Source of the DNA: JABDQZ01 sp050049775 | GTDB lineage: Bacteria; Pseudomonadota; Gammaproteobacteria; Chromatiales; Chromatiaceae | Direction: 5' to 3' | Assembly: GCA_050049775.1 (NCBI GenBank) | Contig: JASFVP010000017.1 | Coordinates: forward strand, 1-58,134 | DNA: 58,134 nt | Part shown: positions 29,411 through 36,267 of the stretch, piece by piece | Layout of the letters: each line of letters opens with the position of its first letter | Numbering within the stretch: the stretch's first letter is position 1 | Notes under the pieces: generated by a model | The model's input: only the letters and a program-made list of their open reading frames with translations | Databases searched by the model: none | What the model was told of the DNA's origin: nothing | Translations under genes and position numbers: made by a program

Positions 29411-30464
29411 TCGGCTGTTGCATATCCGGCAATAGTTTCTTGCCGGCTGCCTGTTTGCTTTTTATCTGCTCAATGGTTTGCCTGATCGCCAGGAAACGGC
29501 TGGGAGTGGTCGGGTGCGTGGGACTCAGGCCATCGCCGGTGATGCCCTCCGGGTGTTCTGACGCCATGCGTCGCCAGAAATTTTCGGCATGGTCGATCTC
29601 CAGTCCGGCGCGCGCCATGATGTACAGGCCGACATAGTCAGCTTCGCTTTCATATTGTTTCATATAGGCACTTGCTCCGAGCGCGCCGAATACTCCGGTG
29701 ATCGGCGCGCCAGTAGTTGCAACGGCGACATCAACCAACAGGCCGCCGAGCAGGTTGATGGTGCGGTCCCTGAAATGCCGCATAACATTGTGGGCAATCT
29801 CGTGCGCGACAATCTGTGCCAGCTCCTGGTCATTGGTAAAGCGCAGCATGCCCTTGGTGATACTGATACTGGAGCCATCGGCGTAAGCATTGATGGCATC
29901 ACTTTCCGACAGGGTCACCGGGTAGCGGCAGATGGTTGTGCTGTGCAGTCGGATTTGCAGGCTTTCGTCATTGCGTTGTATTTCAAAGTCGAACTGCGCG
30001 ATGTCGGCCTGTCGGATCAGTTCCAGTAATTCGCTGATGCCGGCCTTGCTGTTCGATAATGTTTTGTCATTGATTGTGTGGATGACATCGCCTGGCTGAA
30101 TGCTGGCGAGTGCCGCCGGACTGTTTGGAACCACATGCAGCACATGCAAGCCATCATCAACGCCATACAGGCGCTTGGCAACCGGACGGAATTGTTCGCT
30201 GTAACTGTCGCTGGTTGTGAGCAGCAGGCCGGTGGCGGCCTTCTGCTGATCCGGGCATAACACACTGGCTGCCTGCAACAGCGGAAACGACGTATCAGCC
30301 AGACGTTGCTGCTGGCTGGTGCGATGTTGCAGTGCCAGTTCCAGCTGTTTTTGTTTTTCCTGTTCCAGTTGCTCTGCATCCGGTTTGAGCCGTTGCGTTT
30401 GTGGCGCCAGACAGCCCTGCAGGCCAAGTGCCAGCAATACTGGAAAAAAAGCCAGCGCTTTCAT
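29400..30464 (-). CDS. PDZ-containing M48 family zinc metalloprotease, lipoprotein
   Basis: The protein has 354 residues. The N-terminal signal ends in the lipobox LQGC (Cys18), so it is probably an envelope lipoprotein. A helical segment rich in Gln and Glu (25-57) precedes a PDZ-like domain (about 75-175; VVPNSPAALASIQPGDVIHTI). The M48 protease core follows, with zinc motif HEIAH (His221, Glu222, His225) and third ligand Glu272 in ESEAD. The BepA and LoiP proteases of this clan act in outer-membrane quality control, so a similar role is plausible. The PDZ domain before the protease is the unusual part. It overlaps trhP at its end and the DUF3549-like gene by four bases at its start. Confidence 0.85.
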   Translation of the reverse strand: MKALAFFPVLLALGLQGCLAPQTQRLKPDAEQLEQEKQKQLELALQHRTSQQQRLADTSFPLLQAASVLCPDQQKAATGLLLTTSDSYSEQFRPVAKRLYGVDDGLHVLHVVPNSPAALASIQPGDVIHTINDKTLSNSKAGISELLELIRQADIAQFDFEIQRNDESLQIRLHSTTICRYPVTLSESDAINAYADGSSISITKGMLRFTNDQELAQIVAHEIAHNVMRHFRDRTINLLGGLLVDVAVATTGAPITGVFGALGASAYMKQYESEADYVGLYIMARAGLEIDHAENFWRRMASEHPEGITGDGLSPTHPTTPSRFLAIRQTIEQIKSKQAAGKKLLPDMQQPIRQ

Positions 30465-31501
30465 TGGTACTGTTTCATCATGTTACTGAAAGCCAGGGCC
30501 AGCTGGTCCGGTCGCTGTGGATGACGAATTTGCGCCATAATGATTTCGCGTAATCTCGGCATATACAGCAGGTCGGCCAGTATGTTGTTGAAAACATCTT
30601 GCGGTGTTTGCGTCAGCTTTTCCAGATACAAAGCGGTATTGGTCGGTTTATACAACCATTCCCAGACACGTGCGGCAATCGCGGCGAGAATATCTGCCTG
30701 TACGCCATAACGGCTTTGCAGTAACTGCTTGAGCATGTGGTTTTTGTGTGTTTGCGACTGGCTGCAGGCGACCGAGCGCGCCAGATGGGCAAGTGTTGAA
30801 ACAACAGGCTGGTCTTTTTCCAGTTCCTGTTTCAGCCGCTGTTGCAGTGCCTCGGCCAGTACATGAGGTACAGCCCGATTTTCCAGACATTGCAGTAAGG
30901 CTTCAAGCGGAGTTGTCGGTAGCTCGGCAATGGCGTTGCAGAGCAGTTCGGTGTTGTTGTCTTCCTCGAGGCGTTCGCTAACATCGGCAATGCCCTGGAA
31001 GCCGACAAAATTCCACTGTTCCCAGCCCTGGGCGCCGCTGAAGTATTCCAGCGCGTGGGCATAAAAGCGTGATGCCGGTTGTTTCAGGGTCTTCGCCAAT
31101 CTGGCGTGAAACACGGCCATCTTGTCGTCGCGTGGTTTGAAAACGTGCGGGTTATCCTTGAGTGCATCAGCCAGCGTGGCGGCATTATCGGTCCTGGTTG
31201 CGGTTGCCGCTTCAAACAGGCGGTGAATGAAATAGTCGCGCCCGGCCTGCATGAGCTTGCCGGTTTCATCGAGCGGGAAACGTAAGAACCAGATGACCGG
31301 TTCGGCTTTTTGGTTCGCATCCAGCATGACTAGGCCAAACCAGGCCTGTTGCTGCAACGGGTAGGGCCAGACCAGCTCGAGTTTTTCGAATTGTAAAAAA
31401 TCGTTGCGGCTGATTTTACTGATGCGCCGGCCCAGGTCATAGAAACGCAGGCTGGCGCCGGTGGCTTCAAGGAATTCGGTGAGGGTGACGGTTTTGTTCA
31501 T
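30461..31501 (-). CDS. DUF3549-family protein
   Basis: The protein has 346 residues, is soluble and mostly helical, and begins MNKTVTLTEFLEATGASLRF as in the uncharacterised gammaproteobacterial DUF3549 proteins. The N-terminal third contains WPYPLQQQAWFGLVML and PVIWFLRFPLDE. The rest is a run of helical hairpins reminiscent of HEAT-type repeats (PLEALLQCLENRAVPHVLAE). No catalytic motif is evident. Its stop overlaps the M48 start by four bases, and ycgN lies 16 bases upstream, so the three genes form one minus-strand operon. Function is unknown. Confidence 0.78.
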   Translation of the reverse strand: MNKTVTLTEFLEATGASLRFYDLGRRISKISRNDFLQFEKLELVWPYPLQQQAWFGLVMLDANQKAEPVIWFLRFPLDETGKLMQAGRDYFIHRLFEAATATRTDNAATLADALKDNPHVFKPRDDKMAVFHARLAKTLKQPASRFYAHALEYFSGAQGWEQWNFVGFQGIADVSERLEEDNNTELLCNAIAELPTTPLEALLQCLENRAVPHVLAEALQQRLKQELEKDQPVVSTLAHLARSVACSQSQTHKNHMLKQLLQSRYGVQADILAAIAARVWEWLYKPTNTALYLEKLTQTPQDVFNNILADLLYMPRLREIIMAQIRHPQRPDQLALAFSNMMKQYQ

Positions 31502-31517
31502 ACTGCAATGCGGGCTT

Positions 31518-31964
31518 TTATTTCACCCAGCTGATCAGGTGCTGCTCCAGATCATCGGCTTCGGTTTCCGATACCACCCGTCCGCAGATGCTGTGGCCGG
31601 CGCGCTTGACGCTGTTGCTGTCACCCGACACCAGCGGGTGCCAGTCGGGTAAATCCTTGTGTTCGGCCAGCAAACGGTAGGCGCAGGTCGATGGCAACCA
31701 GTAGGGATCGGCCAGATCGGCCGGTGTCAGCGTGACGCAATCCGGCACCAGCGTGGAGCGTTGCGTATATTGCGTACACTCGCAACTTTTGTGGTCGAGC
31801 AGGCGACAGCATACATTGGTGAAGTGAATCTGGCGGGTGTCGGTATCTTCGAGCTTGTGCAGACAGCACTTGCCGCAGTGGTCGCACAGTGACTCCCATT
31901 GTTCGCGGGACAGTTGCTCCAGCGGTGTAGAAAGCCAGAAGGGTTCGGTTTGCTTGGCTGGCAT
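31518..31964 (-). CDS. ycgN: YcgN family cysteine-cluster protein (UPF0260)
   Basis: The protein has 148 residues. The start at 31964 gives MPAKQTEPFWLSTPLEQLSREQWE, the family's normal beginning. An in-frame ATG 111 bases upstream adds unrelated residues. The cysteine cluster CDHCGKCCLHK, with TNVCCRLLDHKSCECTQY, matches the UPF0260/CxxCxxCC group, thought to bind zinc or an iron-sulfur cluster, biochemical role unknown. WLPSTCAYRLLAE and WHPLVSGD are also family signatures. It is the first gene of a three-gene operon with the DUF3549-like and M48 genes. Confidence 0.9.
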   Translation of the reverse strand: MPAKQTEPFWLSTPLEQLSREQWESLCDHCGKCCLHKLEDTDTRQIHFTNVCCRLLDHKSCECTQYTQRSTLVPDCVTLTPADLADPYWLPSTCAYRLLAEHKDLPDWHPLVSGDSNSVKRAGHSICGRVVSETEADDLEQHLISWVK

Positions 31965-32078
31965 GATCAGCAATTCTGAAATACAAAGCCCGGATTGTAG
32001 CGATTTTTTCCAGGCTGCACCTGTTTGGGGCGAAAAGAGACGATTTGGGCGGGTCGGGTAGAGTGAAAATGCCACGAC

Positions 32079-32087
32079 TTTTGCACA
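32079..32087 (+). promoter_or_regulatory. Possible weak DnaA box
   Basis: TTTTGCACA fits the relaxed DnaA-box consensus TTWTNCACA. It lies on the far side of the AT-rich tract from the perfect pair at 32271-32293. A single nonamer could be chance. Confidence 0.35.
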
Positions 32088-32270
32088 GAAACGCTGGGGT
32101 GACGAAAAAATGGCATATTTGGCGATATTTCTGCTTAATTTAAGTTAAGAAAGTATCTTAACTATTTGTTATATAAATGTTTATATGCTTTTGTACAAAA
32201 AATATACAATTTAACAGCCGACCTGTATTTTTATTGCTGAAATGAATTTTTGGGCAACTTCCTAACAGAG

Positions 32271-32293
32271 TTATCCACAGAGAATGTGGATAA
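32271..32293. promoter_or_regulatory. Head-to-head pair of perfect DnaA boxes
   Basis: TTATCCACA at 32271-32279 and its exact reverse complement TGTGGATAA at 32285-32293 are separated by five bases. Both match the strongest E. coli DnaA box (R1 type). An AT-rich tract of about 180 bases lies on one side. No replication gene is close, so an oriC, DARS-like, datA-like or regulatory role cannot be chosen from sequence. Confidence 0.7.
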
Positions 32294-32335
32294 CCGGAAA
32301 GCCAAAAATTGTCTCACAGCAGCCGTCCTGATCGG

Positions 32336-32653
32336 TCATTCGCAACCATCCTGTTCGGTGCGTTCCGCACCTCCGCCAGCGCTGGGTGGCAGACGTGTAC
32401 CAATGAACATCATATGCTGTATGCGGTTGAAGTGATCGTCCAGCGCCAGCTCCACATCCGACAGCTTCAGGCCTTCGTAAATAAAGACCTGCTGGCGTTG
32501 TTGTTCCAGCTGCAACTGGCGCCCATCGGGCTGCATGAGGTGTTTGATTTGCCAGTCGTAGACGGCGTTTTCCGGCTTGCTTTCGCCCGCAGCCAACAGC
32601 GGTAGCAGGCAGAAACCGGCCAGCAAATTTCTGATTCCAGTGTGCATGTCCAT
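32336..32653 (-). CDS. Small exported protein of unknown function
   Basis: The protein has 105 residues with a signal-peptide-like N-terminus (MDMHTGIRNLLAGFCLLPLLAAGES). The mature part is polar, with QPDGRQLQLEQQRQQVFIYE, and may be partly helical. The C-terminus (PSAGGGAERTEQDGCE) is low complexity. I do not recognise a family. It stands alone on the minus strand, with divergent ogt on one side and the DnaA-box region at its 3' end. Confidence 0.6.
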   Translation of the reverse strand: MDMHTGIRNLLAGFCLLPLLAAGESKPENAVYDWQIKHLMQPDGRQLQLEQQRQQVFIYEGLKLSDVELALDDHFNRIQHMMFIGTRLPPSAGGGAERTEQDGCE

Positions 32654-32834
32654 ATACTCACCATTGATTTTGAAATGGCAGGCAATTAAATCTTAGACCC
32701 GGGACTGCTGATTGTCAGAGGCAAAAGCATGGAGTCTTGTGGGGGAATTCGGCAGGCACAAGCCTGTTGAGAAGCGGGCCGGTTTCTGACATTGTTCGGC
32801 CATGTCGAAATCCGCTGCAAACAAGGTATCGCCC

Positions 32835-33323
32835 ATGCAAGAACCGCAACACAATCAGGACTGGATGTTTGCCATTACCACTGAAATCGGCTGGTTGCGC
32901 GTCAGCGGTAACGACTCGCTGGTCAACAGCATCGGTTTTGTCTTTGAACAACCCGAAGCCGATTATGGCTCGGGCGAATTGCGTGATCGAGCCTATCAGC
33001 AGTTGCAGCGTTATTTGCAGGACGCTTCCACCAAGTTGGACCTGCCGCACGCGGCGGACGGCAGTGATTTCCAGAAGAAAATCTGGCAGGCGCTGGAGCA
33101 TATCCCGTCTGGCAAAGTTCTGACCTACGGTCAGCTGGCTCAACAGCAAGGCAGTAGCGCACGCGCGGTCGGCGGTGCCTGCCGGCGTAATCCGTTGGCG
33201 GTGCTGGTACCCTGTCATCGCGTGGTAGCGGCACAGGGTTTTGGCGGTTATGCCGGTGATACCGCGGGTCGTAACCTGCAGGTCAAACAATGGCTGATCC
33301 GGCACGAAGCCCATGCAGGATGA
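32835..33323 (+). CDS. ogt: Methylated-DNA--protein-cysteine methyltransferase
   Basis: The enzyme removes O6-alkyl groups from guanine in DNA by irreversible transfer to its own cysteine. The active-site motif is VPCHRVV near the C-terminus, with the helix-turn-helix containing FQKKIWQALEHIPSGKVLTYG and the Asn/Arg finger region SSARAVGGACRRNP. From ATG 32835, with AAGG eight bases upstream, the protein has 162 residues. An in-frame ATG at 32802 would add 11 residues but lacks a ribosome-binding site. No Ada-type regulatory domain is present. The last 11 bases overlap the start of xerD. Confidence 0.92.
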   Translation: MQEPQHNQDWMFAITTEIGWLRVSGNDSLVNSIGFVFEQPEADYGSGELRDRAYQQLQRYLQDASTKLDLPHAADGSDFQKKIWQALEHIPSGKVLTYGQLAQQQGSSARAVGGACRRNPLAVLVPCHRVVAAQGFGGYAGDTAGRNLQVKQWLIRHEAHAG

Positions 33324-34203
33324 AGCGGCGATCGAGCGTTTCCTCGATGCCCTGTGGCTGGAACGTGGCCTGGCTGACAATTCCCTGAGTGCCTACCGTT
33401 CCGATCTGACGCATTTCCACAAATGGCTGTCGTCCAGAGGCAAACCGTTATTGCGTGCACAGCGCATGGAATTACTCGCCTATCTGGCATTTCTGCTGGA
33501 GCAGGGGCGCAAGCCGCGTTCCAGTGCGCGGGTGTTGTCCTGTCTGCGACAGTTTTACCAACATGCGCTGCGTGACAACCTGATCGACAAGGACCCCAGC
33601 GCCCGCATCGACGCACCGAGTCTCGGCCGGCCGTTGCCAAAATCGCTGACAGAAAATGAAGTCGAGGCCTTGCTGGCGGCACCGGAGCTGGACAATGCCG
33701 AGGGACTGCGTGACCGCAGCATGCTGGAGCTGCTGTACGCAACCGGTTTGCGGGTTTCCGAACTCATCGGTCTGCGCCCGGAACAACTGAGCCTGAGCCA
33801 GGGGGTGGCGCGGGTGACCGGCAAGGGTGGCAAGGAACGACTGGTGCCATTGGGTGATGAGGCACAGCACTGGCTACGACAGTACCAGCAGCAGGCGCGG
33901 CCCGAATTGCTCAATGGCATGCCGGCCGAACATCTGTTCGTCACCCGTCGCGGCCATGGTATGACGCGCCAGGCTTTCTGGTACCGCATCAAGAAACACG
34001 CCCAGGTCGCCGGCATTCACAAGCATCTGTCGCCACATACCTTGCGGCATGCGTTTGCTACGCATCTGGTCAATCACGGTGCCGATCTGCGCGTGGTGCA
34101 AATGCTGTTGGGACACAGCGATCTGTCCACCACGCAGATCTACACCCATGTGGCGCGCGAACGCCTGAAAAGCATGCACGCGCAGCATCATCCGCGTGCC
34201 TGA
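33313..34203 (+). CDS. xerD: Site-specific tyrosine recombinase XerD
   Basis: XerD works with XerC at dif to resolve chromosome dimers. The protein has 296 residues, close to the 298 of E. coli. A SAM-like N-terminal domain (about 1-90) and the catalytic domain are complete, with Arg147 (ATGLRVSEL), Lys171 (GKGGKER), His242 and Arg245 (SPHTLRH), His268 (LLGHSDL) and nucleophile Tyr277 (IYTHV). The LLGHSDLSTTQIYTHV block favours XerD over an integron or phage integrase. It overlaps ogt by 11 bases. dsbC downstream is the classical xerD neighbour. Confidence 0.93.
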   Translation: MQDEAAIERFLDALWLERGLADNSLSAYRSDLTHFHKWLSSRGKPLLRAQRMELLAYLAFLLEQGRKPRSSARVLSCLRQFYQHALRDNLIDKDPSARIDAPSLGRPLPKSLTENEVEALLAAPELDNAEGLRDRSMLELLYATGLRVSELIGLRPEQLSLSQGVARVTGKGGKERLVPLGDEAQHWLRQYQQQARPELLNGMPAEHLFVTRRGHGMTRQAFWYRIKKHAQVAGIHKHLSPHTLRHAFATHLVNHGADLRVVQMLLGHSDLSTTQIYTHVARERLKSMHAQHHPRA

Positions 34204-34260
34204 GGGCAGTTTGTGTTATCTTTTGGGGTTAGAAAATAAAACCGGCGGAGGTTGTTGTCG

Positions 34261-34743
34261 ATGCCATCGTTTGATGTGGTGTCCGAAGTGGATTTACAGG
34301 AAGTGCGTAACGCCGTCGACCAGGCCAGTCGTGAGGTCAATCAGCGTTTTGATTTCAAAGGCACGGATTCCCGTTTCGAACTCAATGAAGCCGAGGTGGT
34401 TCTGTATTCCAACAGCGACTTTCAACTGCGCCAGATGATGGATATCCTCGAGAACAAGCTGATCAAACGCAAGGTCGATATTGGCAGCCTGGAGCGTAAG
34501 GAGCCGGAAATACAGACCAACAAGGCGCGCCAGCAGGTAATCGTGCGCCAGGGTATCGAATCCGATCTGGCGCGCAAAATTGTCAAGGACATCAAGGCGG
34601 CCAAGCTCAAGGTACAGGCGCAGATCCAGGGTGAACAGGTCCGGGTAACCGGCAAGAAGCGTGATGATTTGCAAGCGGTCATCGCGTTGTTGCGCAACAA
34701 CGACTATAACCTGCCATTACAGTATATAAATTTTAGAGACTGA
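34261..34743 (+). CDS. yajQ: YajQ family nucleotide-binding protein
   Basis: The protein has 160 residues. ATG 34261 gives MPSFDVVSEVDLQEVRNAVDQ, the standard family start, with GGAGG ten bases upstream. An in-frame TTG nine bases earlier is rejected. Two ferredoxin-like folds are joined in the usual way (RFDFKGTDSRFELNE, then GQRQ-like QVIVRQGIESDLARKIVKDI), and the protein ends with PLQYINFRD. YajQ binds nucleotides, and a Xanthomonas relative has been reported to bind cyclic di-GMP and act as a transcription cofactor. That makes it a possible receiver for the many c-di-GMP enzymes nearby (inference). dsbC follows four bases later. Confidence 0.93.
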   Translation: MPSFDVVSEVDLQEVRNAVDQASREVNQRFDFKGTDSRFELNEAEVVLYSNSDFQLRQMMDILENKLIKRKVDIGSLERKEPEIQTNKARQQVIVRQGIESDLARKIVKDIKAAKLKVQAQIQGEQVRVTGKKRDDLQAVIALLRNNDYNLPLQYINFRD

Positions 34744-34747
34744 TTTT

Positions 34748-35497
34748 ATGATGAAACATTTCAGATTCCTGGCTTTCGGGATAATCTTGCTGCTGCCTTT
34801 GTTACAGGCTCAGGCCGCTGACAACCATCAGGGTATTCGTGACAGCCTGGCGAAATTGTTGCCGGGTGTCACACCCGACAGCATCGAGGCAACCTCGGTG
34901 CCAGGGCTTTATGAAGTCGTGTTTGGTCCACGCCTGGTGTACATGACCGAAGACGGGCGTTACCTGATCCAGGGCAGCATCATCGATACGCAGACGCGTG
35001 AAAATCTCACCGAGCCACGGGTCATGGAAGCCAAGATCCACGCCATTGATCAGGTGGGTGAAGCCAATATGCTGATTTATTCACCACCCGAGGGCGTCAA
35101 GGCCAAGCATCGCGTCAATGTCTTTACCGACATCGATTGCGGCTACTGTCGCAAGTTGCATTCGGAGATGGCGCGCTATAACGAACTCGGTATCGAAATC
35201 CGTTATCTGTTTTATCCACGGGCCGGTGTCGGTTCCAAGTCCTATGAGAAGGCGGTCAGCGTCTGGTGTGCTGAAGACCGCTTCCAGGCGATGAACGAGG
35301 CCAAGGCCGGCAAGACGATTGAATCCAGGCTGGATTGCAAAAACCCGGTGGAAAAACACATGCTGCTGGGTGAGCTGGTCGGTGTTTCCGGTACACCGGC
35401 TTTGGTTTTGAGTGATGGCCAACTGATTCCCGGTTATGTGCCGGCGGACCGGCTTGCCAAGGTGCTGGATGAGCGTGCTCAGGCCCAGAACCAGTAA
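34748..35497 (+). CDS. dsbC: Thiol:disulfide interchange protein DsbC
   Basis: DsbC is a periplasmic disulfide isomerase. The protein has 249 residues with a signal peptide (about 1-23, ending QAQAA). The N-terminal dimerisation domain (25-95) contains YEVVFGPRLVYMTEDGRYLI. The thioredoxin-like domain has active site CGYC (Cys131, Cys134) and cis-Pro loop SGTPALV. A second cysteine pair (VWCAED and LDCKNP) matches the structural disulfide. It lies between yajQ (four-base gap) and the PP2C gene (seven-base gap). Confidence 0.94.
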   Translation: MMKHFRFLAFGIILLLPLLQAQAADNHQGIRDSLAKLLPGVTPDSIEATSVPGLYEVVFGPRLVYMTEDGRYLIQGSIIDTQTRENLTEPRVMEAKIHAIDQVGEANMLIYSPPEGVKAKHRVNVFTDIDCGYCRKLHSEMARYNELGIEIRYLFYPRAGVGSKSYEKAVSVWCAEDRFQAMNEAKAGKTIESRLDCKNPVEKHMLLGELVGVSGTPALVLSDGQLIPGYVPADRLAKVLDERAQAQNQ

Positions 35498-35504
35498 ATC
35501 TTTC

Positions 35505-36260
35505 ATGGTGCACAATCTCGAGTATTCTGCGGCGACCGAAGTCGGTCTGGTCAGAAGGAACAATCAGGACTCCTATTACGTATCGCCCGAACTCGGCCTG
35601 GTGATTGTGGCCGACGGCATGGGTGGCCATCGTGGTGGTGAAATCGCCAGCGCGATTGCGGTGCGCGGTATCCGCGAAAACCTGTTACAGAAACAGTGGC
35701 AGAATGACAGCGATGAAATGCAGACACTGCTCAATCTCGGTGCCACGGTCGAGACCGCAAACCGGCTGATTCGCGAGGAAGCCGCCTTCCGTCCCGAATT
35801 GACCGGCATGGGTACCACGCTAGTGGCGGCGCAGTTCCGGCTGGGGCGGATATTTTTTGCCCACGTCGGCGATTCGCGCCTGTATCGCTTTCGTGATGGC
35901 CAGTTGCAACAGCTGACGCGTGATCATTCGCTGGTGCAGGAACTGGTCGACTCCGGCACTTTTATCGACATTCATGAAGCCGAGGCGGCCGGTATTGGCA
36001 GCAATGTGCTGACGCGTGGTCTCGGTATTGCGGATCAGGTGGAAGTGGACATGTCCGACGAGGCATTGCAGCCGGACGACCTGTTTTTATTCTGCAGCGA
36101 TGGCCTGACCAATATGCTGACGGACCGCGAAGTACAGCGCATCATCAATGATTACCAGAGCGACCTGGAACTGGCGACCGAAAAACTGGTGGTGTCGGCC
36201 TTGTCTGCTGGCGGGCTGGATAACATCACCGTGGTGTTGTCCAAGGCATTGCTTGATTAA
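35505..36260 (+). CDS. PP2C-type serine/threonine protein phosphatase
   Basis: The protein has 251 residues from ATG 35505. The frame opens earlier but overlaps dsbC. The PP2C metal-binding motifs are complete: RRNNQDSY, VADGMGGHRGGEIAS, GMGTTLVAA, AHVGDSRLYRF, DHSLVQEL, CSDGLTNML and GGLDNITVVL. The enzyme is soluble and cytosolic, like Stp1/PrpC. No partner Hanks-type kinase gene is in the window. It is the last gene of the ogt-xerD-yajQ-dsbC run, and its stop is seven bases from the end of the convergent mutS. Confidence 0.92.
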   Translation: MVHNLEYSAATEVGLVRRNNQDSYYVSPELGLVIVADGMGGHRGGEIASAIAVRGIRENLLQKQWQNDSDEMQTLLNLGATVETANRLIREEAAFRPELTGMGTTLVAAQFRLGRIFFAHVGDSRLYRFRDGQLQQLTRDHSLVQELVDSGTFIDIHEAEAAGIGSNVLTRGLGIADQVEVDMSDEALQPDDLFLFCSDGLTNMLTDREVQRIINDYQSDLELATEKLVVSALSAGGLDNITVVLSKALLD

Positions 36261-36267
36261 GCAAGTA

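Larger units (their letters stand above)
31965..32335. other. 371-base AT-rich gap upstream of ycgN
   Basis: No gene is visible. From about 32090 to 32270 the sequence is strongly AT-rich. It contains a seven-base inverted repeat GTTAAGA/TCTTAAC (32144-32150 with 32156-32162) and runs such as TTATATAAATGTTTATATG. This AT-rich tract is bracketed by DnaA-box-like sequences on both sides. The ycgN promoter must lie here too. Confidence 0.6.

Noticed and set aside
31965..32335. Chromosomal replication origin
   Set aside because: The DnaA boxes are real, but only two are perfect, and no origin-linked gene (dnaA, dnaN, gyrB, mnmG) is near. An oriC call is not justified, so it is reported only as a finding.
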